The notes: a model not told the origin generated them from the sequence alone. DNA of 64,000 nt from Benincasa hispida (GCF_009727055.1 NC_052353.1:42752586-42816585); one strand, 5' to 3'. Numbered from the stretch's first letter, positions 47,551 through 60,117 are shown. Translations and numbers: made by a program.

Positions 47551-49211
47551 CTACAAACAGCAAACCCCTAGGTGGTTGTAAGATTCAAGAGAAGTTGTAA
47601 GAGGGGTACTTACCTTAGGTGGTTGTATCTCAAAATCACCATCATTCTTTTCAATTTCTTCGTTTGTCTTACTAATTGAAGAAGGATCGTCAGAGGAGGT
47701 CTTGGATGATGGAAGCTTCTTACCACTTCTTAGTGTTATAGTACTAACGTTGGCGTGGTCCGGTTGGGCAAGAAGCTTTCCAGAATTTTTGTTCTCAATT
47801 CGACTTATTGCAGTAGCTAGTTGTGTAACTTGAGTCCCTAGATTGACCATGCTTGCTCTAGTCTCTTGTTTATAGGCTTAGTGTCTTAAGACAATTGGAG
47901 TTAGTCCTTCTGTAGCTGCTGGAGTTCCAAATTTAAGAGAGTTATCAGCTAATGACTTAACAATGTCTTCTAAAGACATACCTGAGGAAGACGACGGTGG
48001 TTGATTGGAATGGTTAGAACTGTCATGCACCTATCCCTGGCCTCGACCTCCCCACTAAGGTTAGGGTGATCACACCAACCTGGGTTGTAAACTCGTCCAT
48101 GAGGTTTGTACTTCCTCTGGTGTCCCCAAACTACATTTACTTGAGCTTGAGAACATACTTCAGATGCGCGCCCAACTACTCCACAGGCTCCACAAGCCTT
48201 AACTTGAGCTACTCTTCCCTGGGCCAACTGTGTCACATGAGAAGTTAAATTAGAAATTTGAGTTTTTAATTCCTTATCTTCTAAATTACTAGATACATCA
48301 GATGTAGTGGCCCTGGTGCCAAAATTTGGTTATTCTCGGCCATGCGAGATATCAATTCTTGGGCCTCCCTGGGGGTCTTGTCAGCAAGAGCACCCCTAGC
48401 TGCTGAGTCAATTGAATTCTTGTCATTGNTTAGAACTGTCATGCACCTATCCCTGGCCTCGACCTCCCCACTAAGGTTAGGGTGATCACACCAACCTGGG
48501 TTGTAAACTCGTCCATGAGGTTTATTCCTTAACTTCTAAATTACCAGATACATCAAATTCAGTGGCCCTGGGGCCAAAATTTTGGTTATTCTCAGCCATG
48601 CGAGATATCAATTCTTGGGCCTCCCTGGGGGTCTTGTCAGCAAGAGCACCCCTAGCTGCTGAGTCAATTGAATTCTTGTCATTGGTAACCAAGCCACTAT
48701 AGAATCATTGAATTAGAACCTGGTCAGAAATTTGGTGATGGGGAAAACTAGCAAATAAACGTTTATAGTGTTCCCAATATTCAGATAGAGATTCTCCCAC
48801 AAACTATTTTATACAATAAATGTCTTTCCTGATGGAATGGGCCCTAGAGGCTGGGAAAATTTTTTCAAGAAATTTTGTTTTCAGTTCATTCCAAGTAGTA
48901 ATTGATTCAAAAGCCAAGTAGTACAACCAATCCTTGACGTCGTCCTGTAGTTAAAAAGGAAACGCCCTTAGGTTTAGTTGCTCTTCTGTGACTCCATGGG
49001 GTCTCATACTTACATAGACCATATGGAAGTCTTTGATGTGTTTCTGGGCATTCTCCCCTGCAAGCCCTCTGAAATTTGGCAATAACTTGATCAGTCCTGG
49101 TTTTAATTCAAAATGCACTATGGTTGGTGGAAATATGATGCACAAAGGCTGCTGGTCCATGTCAGGCTCTACCAGCTCCCTTAAGGTCTTCTCAAAGACT
49201 TCATCTCCCAT
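47551..49211 (-). pseudogene. Athila gag, broken
   Basis: It starts near 49211 (MGDEVFEKTLRELVEPDMDQ), then IKLLPNFRGLAGENAQKHIK and, after a stop at about 48953, DWLYYLASESITTWNELKTK. A tail follows with RMAENN (48340), YNPGWCDHPNLSG (48090) and STITLRSGKKLPSS (47735). These are the Athila gag landmarks. The middle (48011-48682) is internally duplicated around an N. Several stops are visible. Confidence 0.85.
48011..48682. repeat. direct duplication around a single N
   Basis: 48011-48103 recurs at 48430-48522, and 48289-48428 recurs at about 48541-48682. The second copy lacks the intervening 150-185 bp. The N at 48429 sits exactly at the join. Copies differ at a few bases. This is either a local duplication or two overlapping contigs or haplotypes joined badly. 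Confidence 0.9.
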
Positions 49212-49410
49212 TGTTGTGTTTTCAAGACTTTCTAGAACTTCTTCTCTACGTCCCCTTCGAATTCTCCTCTCCTCTTGGTCTATATCTTCAAGAAAAAAAA
49301 ATCTTGTCTCCTAGACGAGCGGGTCATAAACCAAAGGGCAAACTAATTTTTTTTTTTTTTAAATTTATATAAAAGGGATTCACAAACTTTCCTAGGCCAA
49401 TTTTCCAAGT

Positions 49411-49429
49411 CTCCCCAGCAACAGCGCAA
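49411..49429 (-). other. diverged Athila primer binding site
   Basis: The plus strand ctccccagcaacagcgcaa, reversed, resembles TGGCGCCGTTGCCGGGGA with three changes. It sits a few bases from the LTR end at 49434. Confidence 0.8.
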
Positions 49430-49433
49430 TTTT

Positions 49434-50810
49434 TGTTCAAACTCGAGAATCGATGTCATTACTCAACTCCAAAATCAAAAAAAAATTATTTATTTTCATC
49501 GATCTAAAACTTATACCACAAACGTAGCAAAGCGGTAAGATCGGGGTTGAATCCACAGGAAGATTGTTGAATCAATCTAGGACAATTTATGAATTAAATA
49601 AAAAGGGTTTTAATTGTTTTGTTTTTGATGAGGGAAATTAAAGAAATAGAGAAAAGAAACAAGAGCAAGTGCAGAAATAAAAAAGTTTTCAATCAAATTG
49701 AGGGAAAATCTTGGGATTAGTTTGTATGCTTTTTATTTTTTATCTTCACGTACTAATTATTTTTCCATTATGTAAACCCCTCGACCTATTAGATATTCTA
49801 ATAGCCCAATTAGCCAATTTTTTATAAAATTCTAAATTAGCCCTAGTTCAGTTAAAAACTTTTCCTTATTAGCGATGCCCAAGTTAAAACTGAAAAGCAT
49901 TAAGAAAGAGTTCAATTGTCGAGACATTCAACAAGTCAGAAAGTCATATCTTGTTGCATGATTTATTTGGGAAGGATTATATTAGGACCTACATGAAAGA
50001 AATTCTCAACCATGCGACCCTAATATTTGCAACTTAATCGATCAACAATGCATAGGCTAGAAAGATTTTGCAAACATGAAATTCAACAAATCAATTTGTC
50101 AAAAAAATTTATTGATTTCAATAAAAAATAAAACAAATTCCCTAAAGGGTTCACAACAATTGAATAAAATAAACTAGTCCGCCTTCAAGAATTAAGACAT
50201 ACAAACTACCCGAAGAAAATAATTTAGCCTCTAAAAGGCATATTCAGAACACAATGATCAAAAAGGAAGAATCGAGGTTAACTATACCAATAATTGCTCA
50301 GCAATTTGACTCAATCTCTCAAAAATTAGACAAAAACTCTCAATTTTCTCTTTATTCGGGCTTATTCTTGAGTGAGTAGTGGTTTCCTTCAAAGCTGACC
50401 CCAAGGGTCCTATTTATAATATCCCAACAACGTCGCAACGCTAGGGTTCAAGCGTTGCAACACTTGGTTGCGCCGCGTGCACCATTGATTCTCCATCAAT
50501 GTTCGAGCGTTGTGATGCTACGCTTCTATCTTCCACCATCAGGGGGCATTGCAATAGTGGCGGTGACTAAACTCTGGAGCGTTGCGACGCTATGGCCAAC
50601 GTTGCGACGCTGCCTTATTCCTGAAGCTACTGCCTTCTAGTTCGAATGAGCATTTGATTTAGTGCATTCAGACTCTAGTTTTTCCATTCTTTTGGCTCTA
50701 TTCTTTGTCCTTTCCGCATATCAGTTCCATAGGGTTAATTCTCCTACAAAATAAGACAATAAAACCCAAGAATTGCCCAAATATAGGAAGTTAAGGTTAT
50801 AAATTTAGCT
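49434..50810 (-). mobile_element. Athila-type Ty3/gypsy 5' LTR
   Basis: The partner of 40041-41517. The minus-strand 3' end TTTGAACA lies next to the primer site. The outer end is lost near 50810, about 20 bases before the expected terminus. The pair defines an element of about 10.8 kb including the nested insertion. It contains the GTTGCAAC cluster (50425-50610). Confidence 0.87.
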
Positions 50811-51454
50811 TTTGTGGGGGGAGGTGACTCTTGGGTTTCCTCCCTCGTCTGCCCGCTCTTTTCCTTTTTTTAAAAAAAAAAATTATTTCTTTATATATAT
50901 TATTTTTTCCCTTTTCTTTTTTTTCAACCGATTTTTTCCCTTTTTTCCAAAAGATTTCTGTTTTCTTTTTTTCTTCTTTCTTTTTTTTTACCTTTTTCTT
51001 CTCTTTTTTTTTAATGAAAAAAATTTTCCCTTCTCCTTTTCATTTCTTCTTTTATTCCAGAAAACTTTTTATTTGGTTGTTTTTTTTTTCATTATTATTT
51101 TTTTACTTTAATTTATTTTATTTTTTTCTTGTTTTTCTCTCTCTCTCTTTTTTTTCCTCTTTTTTTATTATTCAAAATTCCAAATGATAATTATCTACTT
51201 ACTAACTTGCCCTTATTTTTGTTTATCAGGAACCCCAGTTATCTATAGCTTGCAATTCGAGGGAGCAACACTCTTTTTTTGTAGACTTTCGCTTACCTTT
51301 TTGCAAGAGGTGGTTTTTTTTTTTTTTTTTTTTTGCAGTTATGAACAAAACGCCAGGTGGCCTGGGGTTGATTTCAACATCCTTTCTGCTAGTCTGATCT
51401 CAGTCCATGACCTAAAGACTCCGCCATAAGTCCTTAGGACTTTGGCACTTTGTT
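50811..51454. other. pyrimidine-rich low-complexity region
   Basis: The plus strand from 50850 to 51170 is almost pure C/T with T-rich runs, and a run of about 22 T lies at 51313-51335. Long open frames here are low-complexity and rich in F and S; none is a credible gene. 51180-51450 has mixed sequence, probably repeat-derived. Confidence 0.7.
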
Positions 51455-51815
51455 GCCTTCGATCTTAGTATACAGCCTGAGGGTTCTGTCGGTCTCAACC
51501 TCTGTCTTTGACTTGAGCATTCCGTCAGTTTCTAACTCAGTGCTCTAACGACTCTAATCTTCGACTCTTATTGGCTTCGATTTTAGTACGCGACCTGAGG
51601 ATTCCATCGGTCCTAGCCTCAATCTTTGACTTGAGCATTCCGTCAGTTTCCAACTCAGTGCTCTAATGGCTCTGATTTTCGTCCTTTATTGGCTTCGATC
51701 TTAGTACGTAGCCGGAGGATTCCGCCGGTCCCAGCCTTAGTCTTTGACTTGAGCATTCCGTTGGTTTCCAACTCAGTGCTCTAACGGCTCTAATATCCGC
51801 CCCTTCTTCGCTTCG
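51455..51815 (-). repeat. tandem repeat, three copies of a 118-bp unit
   Basis: Copies of a unit with gacttgagcattccgtcagt and aactcagtgctctaacggct start at 51510, 51628 and 51746. It lies in the leader just downstream of a family A primer site (minus strand), so it belongs to a family A copia relative with a different leader. Confidence 0.9.
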
Positions 51816-51817
51816 AT

Positions 51818-51828
51818 CTCTGATACCA
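51818..51828 (-). other. primer binding site
   Basis: CTCTGATACCA, reversed TGGTATCAGAG, matches the initiator tRNA-Met primer site. The LTR end follows at 51831. Confidence 0.88.
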
Positions 51829-51830
51829 AT

Positions 51831-53324
51831 TGAAGGAACTCTTATCAAAGAGTACCTATGAGCGGAAGTAAGATCATTCCAAATTCATTGTGACAGAAAC
51901 ACTACATTCGCAAACAAACAACAAGTTATGCATCGAAGAATAAATTACGACATGCTTTTCAATACTTCAATACAAAGGAACAAGAGACGTACCTCTTGAA
52001 GAACTTTTCTTCCCTTGAACTCTCACTTTCGTCAAAAACGGAAACTTACGCAGTTGCTTTGATCGCCAAGTTTATCGTCCACCAAATCTCGTTGTGGTCT
52101 ACCACCGAACAGACTTCTCACGAATAGGCAAGGAGGACACTACCACTCAGTAACCTTGGTATTCTCAAAGTGAGAATCCAGGGGGTGTGGGCTCTATTGG
52201 ATTTGGTAGAGGGGAGGAGTAAACAACAATCGTTTACTACGATCAAGCAAGTGGGAGAGAAAATGTGCCTATCACATAGACGGGTGCTTGATCGTTTAGT
52301 AAAAGGTGCACGATTGTTTAATAAAACGTGACAGATCGTTTAGGTAAATCATTCGAGTGCACGATAACTTAGAAGAGTATATGCGATCATTTAGGGAAAT
52401 ATGCACCTGTACACGATTGTTTAGGACAACTTAAGCTATCGTGTATGCTCTCATTTACTAGACGATGGGCAGTGTACTAATTTGTGTAGCGATTATCCGA
52501 TCTTTTTGCAAAATGAAAACTATTTTCATTTCATCCTTCAGTTACAAAAACTGAATGTAACCTTCCACTATCTCGTTTGGTTATGGAGAAAAACCACCAA
52601 CAATCATCTCATAATTGTTTAATTAAAAATAAATATAATCATATTATATTTATAACCTAGAGTCTTAACATCACATCATATGCAACATATAAACCATAGT
52701 CCTTTTCTCCTCCACTAGATATAAATCATATTTATATCCTTTTCCTCAAATTAATGTATCTCATACACCATGTCAACTATATCATATATAATTGACCAGT
52801 TTAATCATAACATGTATAATCAGACTCCCTCTTGTTAATTTGAACACTTCAAACTAAACCAAAAATCGATTCTCAACTTGAATCCATTGAGCTACCAAGG
52901 GGACCTTATGGACTTGTAGCTTGAAGCTCCAATGGTACGTGAATAGCTGACTAAACTCTTTATCCACGAGATCCATCATCCGTTAACTACCAGGCATTCC
53001 ACTAAAGGCTAACAACTGCACTCTTCTCACCACAGATATATTTCTGTGTCCATCAGATATAACCAATCAACAGTATGATAAACCTTCACAGATGCTCGTA
53101 AGTATAGCTAAGCCAATTTACCGTTTTGCCCTTGTAGCTACATTTAACTCCTTAAGTACCATTGATCCATCCCATGAATAATACAATATAGTCCTATAGA
53201 CACCTCACGGACCATGAGAAGGTGTGTGGCGCCACATCATTCAAACCCTGGAATCAGCCTTTAAGGGAGCAATCTATCTACTTACCCCTGCTTCGGGGAA
53301 TGAGTGAATTCCATCTTGTGTACA
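51831..53324 (-). mobile_element. family A 5' LTR, truncated
   Basis: It begins with the CCTTCA end beside the primer site, carries CGATCG-type repeats (52220-52460) and the family A conserved block (52860-53320), and is cut at about 53324 by Athila-like gag sequence. Its U3 part is missing. Confidence 0.87.
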
Positions 53325-54605
53325 ACCTGACATTGCTCCTTACCTGATCCCCTCAGGTTGCGTGGAAGTTTAGTTGAACTTAGCAATGCACCTTGCGGTC
53401 TACTATTCAGCTCTCTTGCAATCTGGCCCATTTGCAATTCGAGGCTGCGAATGGAAGTAGCCTGACTTTGAAGCATTGTCTCGTTTTTCTCTATATATTG
53501 CTTCAATAGGCTCTCCAAAGAAGAAGATTGTGTTGATTTTTGTAAGCTACTTGCTTGATTGCTCTGTTGACCGTTGTTGCGTTGGAAGAATCCAGGTGGT
53601 CCTTCTTTTTGCGCCACAGATTGAAAATTTTGTTGTTGATTCTTCTAGGAAAAATTGGGGTGGTTTCTCCACCCAGGGTTGTAAGTGTTTGAAAATGGAT
53701 TATTCTTTACAAAAAAATACAGATTGTGGATTTTGCGGGCAATCCTCCATCGCATGCCCATCACCGCAAGTCGCACACCTTGCGGTGTTTTGACTTATTG
53801 AGTTAATTTGCCCACCTTGCAGTGTTGGGCTTCTAATGGCCATTCCTTGGATCAAATTCATCATTGCGGTCATTTGGTTTTGTAATGAAGTAATAGCACC
53901 GTTGTTTGCGTCAGAATCTTTGAGTCTCAATCTCTGGTCACTCTCTCTCCAGTCTTTATGGTTCTTGGAGATGTGGTCCAGGATATTCTTCGCTTCATCG
54001 TAAGTCTTGTCAAGCAGACCACCAGCGCCTACCGCATTGGCAACGATCTGCGAAGCGGGATTCAAACCGTGAAAGAAAATTTCCTTTGAAGGCAGTCTGG
54101 TAACCCATTATGTGGACAATCCCGGACCAACCTTTTAAACCTCGCCTAAGCATCGCTGAGCGATTTGTCCATATCTTGTTCAAAATTTGTAATAAGCTTC
54201 CTTCGTCTTGCGTTCTCGGTAGGTGGAAAATACTTCTTCATAAACTTCTCCACTACCTACTCCCAAGAAGTGATCTCTCCTGGTTCGAGCGAATATGCCC
54301 ATTTCCTAGCCTGATCACAGAGAGAAAATGGGAACAACGTTAGTCGAACTTCTTCAGCGGAGATGTTCGGGAACACAAAAGTATTGCAGATTTCAATAAA
54401 ACTTCGGAGATGGGCGTGCGGATCCTCGCCACGCCTTCCTCTGAATTGACCTGCAGTCTGGATCATCTGCAGCATCACCGGTTCATCTCGAATCTACTTC
54501 CATCGAGGGCAGGCCTCATGATTCCCAGAGAGAAATCATAGAGGTTTGGCGATACATAGTCCCTAATTGGCCTATTGCGATCGATTGCCAATGTAACTCG
54601 TTTGG
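53325..54605 (-). pseudogene. Athila-like gag, broken
   Basis: Begins near 54600 with IDRNRPIRDYVSPNLYDFSL, then QTAGQFRGRRGEDPHAHLRS and DQARKWAYSLEPGEITSWE. The later part has GLLDKTYDEAKNILDHISKN, a knuckle-like CATCGDGHAMEDCPQNP near 53760, and SLESLLKQYIEKNETMLQSQ plus GKEQC near 53340. The frames change at least three times. It stops at the junction with the family A LTR, so protease and pol are absent. No primer site separates it from the LTR to its right, so the leader has been deleted. Confidence 0.83.
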
Positions 54606-54611
54606 ATGTGT

Positions 54612-56375
54612 GATATAAAGTGCTCACATGATGCGATACTACTTCTAGTTATGCGTTAATTATGGATGTTCATGTAGTATGCCATGCGTTGTCACAAGTT
54701 TCCTTACGATGGAACCAAGTGTAATTCCACCGCAAGTTTCTCGGTGTGATCCGAGGTCGAACACGGGGAAATGGTTTAGGTTATTGTGGTATGTTCATGG
54801 TATATGCGACCAGGTTTTCAATCTTTTCAAAATGAGTTTGTACAAGTATGTAAATTGCTGTAAAATAAGGGAAAGCAGTAAAGATGCAATAAAACATAAA
54901 AATACAATAAACCTAAGCTAGATGTTACAAGATACAGGCTTCATGTACAAGATGCTGGGATTAAGGCTGGCTATGAAAGTTGTGCAAAGATGTGGGATGC
55001 AACAAAAAGTCTTATGAAAAGAATAGAAAGAGAAAGACAAATAATACAAACAACGCAAGTTCTTAATCCAATTGAAGGTACAAATATTGTTTCACTCTTC
55101 TCTTGGCGTACACCTCTTAGTGATTGGCCGCGCTCCCACATGTCTGTGGTGAAACAGAAACTAACGTAATGAACGCAAGGTTGCTTCCATGTCTGGAAGT
55201 ACTACTCGCTTTAGTTAACGCACTCTTTTGACCTTCTCTCGATAGATCAGAATGACATCTTCATTTCTGCTCTCACAGGTGAAGATGCCATCTAGCATGC
55301 TTTAGCTAAATGTATTTTATATCTTTAATACAGATTAAGTTCTTAGTGATTCATATCGCTCATCAGGGAATTAAGAAGACATCATGAAGAAAGTGATTGA
55401 TGGGTGAACGGAAATAGACAGAAAATGGTAAATGGAATCTATCAAAACATTTAATATTTCTACTAAGCATTTGATACATGATGTGTGAATGAAGAGATAA
55501 AGAAAACATGAAATACACAGTGAAAGAGAGTTAGAATAGATACAAACAAGTGCCAATGTCTTGGCACTGATTTGATGGAGATCTGCTTGTTGTTTTGATG
55601 GCAGAAATAGCTTCCCTCTCAAGCTTGCTCCACCGGTAGCAGGGATCTTTTCACAGAGCTTCGATTGGATGTATGGTTGGTCAGATCTGAGATTCACCTC
55701 TCGGCCTTATCTCGTTTTCTTCCTGGATTTCTTCTCTTAAGCACTCAGCTCAACCTTTTCTCTCTACAATCTTGCAACACTTAGCCCTTTATCAAGTAGC
55801 CTTCTTTTCTCTGAAATCAATGGGGTATTTATAGGTGCAGATCTTTGACTCCGGCCTTGTGGTCCCCACTTGATTGTTATGGTAATTCCAAAGATGGAGG
55901 GATATTATTCCTTCTGTTATGCAATCAGACCATCAATTCTACACAACCGTTAGTTGTACACATGTCTCAATCCTCCGCTCTTGCGTTGCTCAGTTGCATC
56001 TCTCGATCATAGATTCGCATGCGGTGTTTGTTTTTATTACCGCATACGGTTAAAGCATAGCTCTGAACCGACTGTCGCATTGCACCGTCACTGTGGTAAT
56101 CGTCTCTTCATGGTGGATCGACGGGCACAATGTGACAGAGATCATTGATTAGTCTCTCATAAGCCTTGAGCGGAAGCGGTGACTTGTCTCCTACAAGACA
56201 GAGTAAAGTTCAGCTTGTCTTCCATCTTTTTGGCGTTAGTGGGTGTAATCGCAAACATTTATAATTATTGTTATACTAGGCTAATTTTCATACAACTGGC
56301 GCATAATTACTAATTTTTGGCCGCAATATCTAGATAAGGTGGCATAAATAACTTGTATTTCTACAAGTTATCACA
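54612..56375 (-). mobile_element. family B LTR (Athila-like)
   Basis: The minus-strand start TGTGATAACTTG is at 56375, next to a purine tract (plus strand cccccaaattt). The left end is near gag at 54612. Having a purine tract on one side and gag on the other means that it serves as the 3' LTR for the fragment to the right and faces gag like a 5' LTR to the left, as after recombination between elements. Confidence 0.82.
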
Positions 56376-57600
56376 CCCCCAAATTTAGATATATGCTTGT
56401 CCTCAAGCATATCTTCTACCAAGGCAATCATGCTCCATTCTTATCCTATATTTCTGCGATGAATGGTTGCTCTGAATGTTACACTTAGGCACATTACCTG
56501 ACATCGCACTTTTCGTCTATCCTTGATAATTCTTAGCAAGGCCTACTTTATTCTTCTATGTAACAAAATTCTGCTCAAAGACACTTTTCTAGTTTTCAAA
56601 ATAGAATGTTTATCTCTTCTTTATCAAAACAACTTGATATATCTATATGCGGTGAGCAAAACTTTGCGTCATTTATTCACTTAGAGACAGTTGGCCATGG
56701 TTACACTCTTCATTTTGGATTATCCCCACAGATGTCATGCGAACATCCAACTACGGTTATGTGCCAGTTTCAACTTTAACTCATGATAATCAGAGGAGTT
56801 GTCCCTTGCATTTTTTTTTATTTTTTTCTTTTTGTTTATTCTATGTTGTTCTTAGAAACCCACCTTCGTTTTGGCTTGCTTCTACGGGTGTCATACGAGC
56901 ATCCAACTACGAGCAGGCTCCTTTCACAACTAAACTCTTATCAGGTTGGAAACAGTTTTGAAATTTTCCCTTGCACTGACATTGGAGTTTTGCATAACAT
57001 ATAAATATTTAATTTTTTTAAAAATGAAAATGAACGCATTTTCTTAAATACTGCATAATTCTGATCTCATCACATCATACCTTCCTCACCCCCAAATTTA
57101 AAGATGAGCAAGGTCCTCATTGCGTTGTTTGGATAGACTAGACAAACACTTAGGAGAAAATTTCAAAAAGAAGGTTTGAGCAGAACTTTGAAAGATAAAA
57201 GGTAAAGTACTGCTAACTAAGAGTTAACTAAGTGTTAGTCAGAATTTACTAAGTATGGGAAATGTTTCTAAGTGTAAACATATAATACATCATAGCAACG
57301 CAATGAAGATCGTTAAAATAAAAGAGTAAGAATGTCACAAAAATTATCAAAGGAAGATAAAGAAAGAGGCACAGGCAAAGAGTAGAGTGAATTATATACT
57401 CCGCTTGTATTGACTATAAACAAAGTATACAAATATATTACAAATGAACGCATTACAAAAAAATTTCTATTTCCTGTACAAGAGTCAAAGAATTTGATTA
57501 ACTTACAAAATAATGAAAGAATTGAATACACAAAAAGAATGGCCGCATAAAAAAAAACAAAAACAAAAAAAAAAAAAACAAACTCAATTTGGAAGAAAGA
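56376..57600 (-). other. 3' region of an Athila-like element
   Basis: It starts with the purine tract at 56376-56386 and contains a second such block at 57086-57100 (cacccccaaatttaaagatg). Short repeated phrases gcgaacatccaactac and acgagcatccaactac occur at 56740 and 56895. The open frames here are chance, and no envelope-like protein is visible. Confidence 0.6.
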
Positions 57601-57607
57601 ATAAAAA

Positions 57608-58003
57608 CTAAGGCTGAGGAGTAGGGGGATCTGGTGGAGGATGTGCAACAGATCCATCATCAAACAACATCGGACCATGCAGATAGGTGGTAAGAAAGTT
57701 GAAATACTCCTGATTGCACTCTACTATCTGTCTTTGGTGGTGGAAGATCCTATGCATACTACACAGGATATTGATGAGTGTTTCCCTTGAAGTTGCAGTA
57801 CTGCGTTGAATCTCATCAATGCGCTCCATTGCTACCTCAAATCGATGCTTGAAGAAGTGATGCTGCTGAGAGACAAGTTCTTGTTGTTGAGAGAAGAGGG
57901 TTCTCATTTCAGCTAACTCAGCAGCCAGGGAGGTGGAGGATGGTTGTGCCTGCGATGTCTCGCCAGCACCATTTTCGGGTTGGACAGATATGCCTTCACC
58001 CAA
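57608..58003 (-). CDS. unknown Athila-associated ORF, coiled-coil-like
   Basis: 131 residues with an ATG at 58003. The middle (about 25-75) is rich in E, Q, L and R (LAAELAEMRTLFSQQQELVS, then KHRFEVAMERIDEIQRSTAT), suggesting a coiled coil, and the tail is proline-rich (HPPPDPPTPQP). It lies between a family B LTR fragment and the 3' region of an Athila-like element. Such elements often carry an extra frame after pol, and this may be its C-terminal end. I do not recognise a domain and do not assign a function. It may be a fragment. Confidence 0.45.
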   Translation of the reverse strand: MGEGISVQPENGAGETSQAQPSSTSLAAELAEMRTLFSQQQELVSQQHHFFKHRFEVAMERIDEIQRSTATSRETLINILCSMHRIFHHQRQIVECNQEYFNFLTTYLHGPMLFDDGSVAHPPPDPPTPQP

Positions 58004-58039
58004 ATCGTGTGGGTCATCAACTTGCAGCGGTGGGATCGT

Positions 58040-58753
58040 TCTGCACTCAAGTTTCCCTAACAGAATTCAAGTGTAAATTCCTCTGAGTTTCCTGGTAAGT
58101 TTAAGGTCGAACACAAGGACTTGTGAAAATAGATTGCATTGATAATTTTGGTGAAAACGTTGCGATAACCAGTTAAATAAATAAATCGTTGGGTTTGTTG
58201 TTTGCGTTAATGAAAATAAATAACAAATGCGGCGGAGTTTGAAAAGAGTTTGTAAACGAGAGATGTGATGAATATGCGGTGAACGGGTTGAGAAGGGTTC
58301 GGCTAACACTCCCTAGAATGCATTCATGCTTTGCGATCATGCAACATGCATAGAATAGTAAACCACCTCTCGGTGTGAATGCTATGTCTTCTAATACTAG
58401 AACGCATGCGATGTATGTGCAAAAGTGTCTATAGAGCCTACATATAAACCTCTAATTCTTGTCTATACGATGATACACAAACAAGGCGACCACATATCAT
58501 CATACCTATTCCTAGGATGCATGCGATGTAAGTTGAAAAACAAAGCTTATCTCTAAGTTCCTATCTCTTGTTTATGCAGTTCTAATCTGCACAAAAATAT
58601 AAAGATCAACTGTTCTAATGTGTTGGACGCATGCGACCGCAATATTGTAGAATTTATGCTTAATGGACGCAATTTAACATATTTTATCAACGCAATCCAA
58701 CATTGTTTAAGAGCTTAACACTATGATAACGTGCATTTCTGCCCGTTATCACA
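58040..58753 (-). mobile_element. family B LTR variant, short
   Basis: The minus-strand start TGTGATAACGGGCAG is at 58753. Its far end (tgtaaattcctctgagtttc, aaggtcgaacacaagg) is related to 54715-54770. Length is about 0.7 kb, less than half of the other family B LTRs, so it is an internally deleted copy or a subfamily. It abuts a family A LTR broken at 58754. Confidence 0.68.
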
Positions 58754-60117
58754 GGGGTAAGTAGATAGATTTCTCCCTTAAGGGTTGATCCCGAGGCTTG
58801 AACGATGTGGCGCCACACATCTTCTCATGGCCCAAGAGGTGTCCACACATAGTAGAACTATGTTGTACTGTTTATTAGAAGGATCAGTGGTACTTAAGGA
58901 GTTAGCTATAACTACAGGGGCAAAACGGTAAATTGGCTCAGCTGTACTTAAGAGCATCTATGAAGGGTTATCGTACTATTGATTGGTTATATCCGATGGA
59001 CACATAAATATATATATGGTAAGAAAAGTGCAGTTGACGGTTTTTAATGGAATTTCTGGTAGTTAATGGATGGTGGATCTTATGGCTAAATAGTTCAGCT
59101 ATTCACGTACCGTTGGAGCTTCGAGCCATAGGTTCATAAGGTTCCTTTGATAGCTCAATGAATTCAAGTTGAGAATAAGTTTTTGGGTCAGTTTGAAGTG
59201 TTCAAGTTGACAAGAGGGAGTTTGATTATATATGATATGATTGACAATATGTTTGAGATACATTATTTGGAGAAAAATGATATAAATATGATTTATACCT
59301 AGTGGAGGAGAAAAGACTATGGTTAATGTATTGCATATGATGTGATATTAAACCATAGGTTAATGAATATAATATGATTATATTTATTATTTTTAATTGG
59401 ACAATTATAGGATAATTGTGTCGGCGTTTTCTCTGTAACCATGTGATAATGGGAAGTTTTCATAACTGAAGAATAAAATGAAAAGCATTTTCATTTTGGA
59501 AGGGATCGGTCATTTGCTCACGAGTTGTATACTATCTATCGCATAGTAAACCGAGATCCTACATGATAGCTCAATGTTTCTACATGATCGAATACACGTG
59601 CGCTTCTTTCTAAACGATCGCATAGAATTTTCTAAACAATCATCTAGCTTTTTTCCTAAATGATCGCGCGGCCGAGCGATTACTAAACAATCGTCTATAT
59701 GATCGCAACCTATTTACTAAACGATTGTGTACCTTCTTTCTAAATTATCAAGCATTGTTTATACGATAGACCCGATATTCTCCCACTTGCTTGGTCGTGG
59801 TATACGATCTTCCTTTCCTTCATCCCTCTACTAAATCCAACAGAGCCCACACCTCCTGGATTCTCACACTGAGAATACTGAGGGTTCTAAATGGTGGTGT
59901 CATCCCCATTGCTGTGTTCGTGTGGAGTTCGTTCGTGGGTAAACGACCGGGTTTTTGGTGGACGATTGCCTGGACTTTTTCAGCGAGAGCGAGAGAAGCA
60001 TTCCTTGGAGGAGAACGAGTTTTGGAGAAGAAGAGTTCTTCAACTGGTACGTATTTCTTGTTCTCTTGTTGTTTAAGTTTCAAAGCATGCCGATAATTTA
60101 TTGTTAATTGCATATCC

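Noticed and set aside
50812..51187. Open frames rich in F and S
   Set aside because: A pyrimidine-rich low-complexity tract; not coding.
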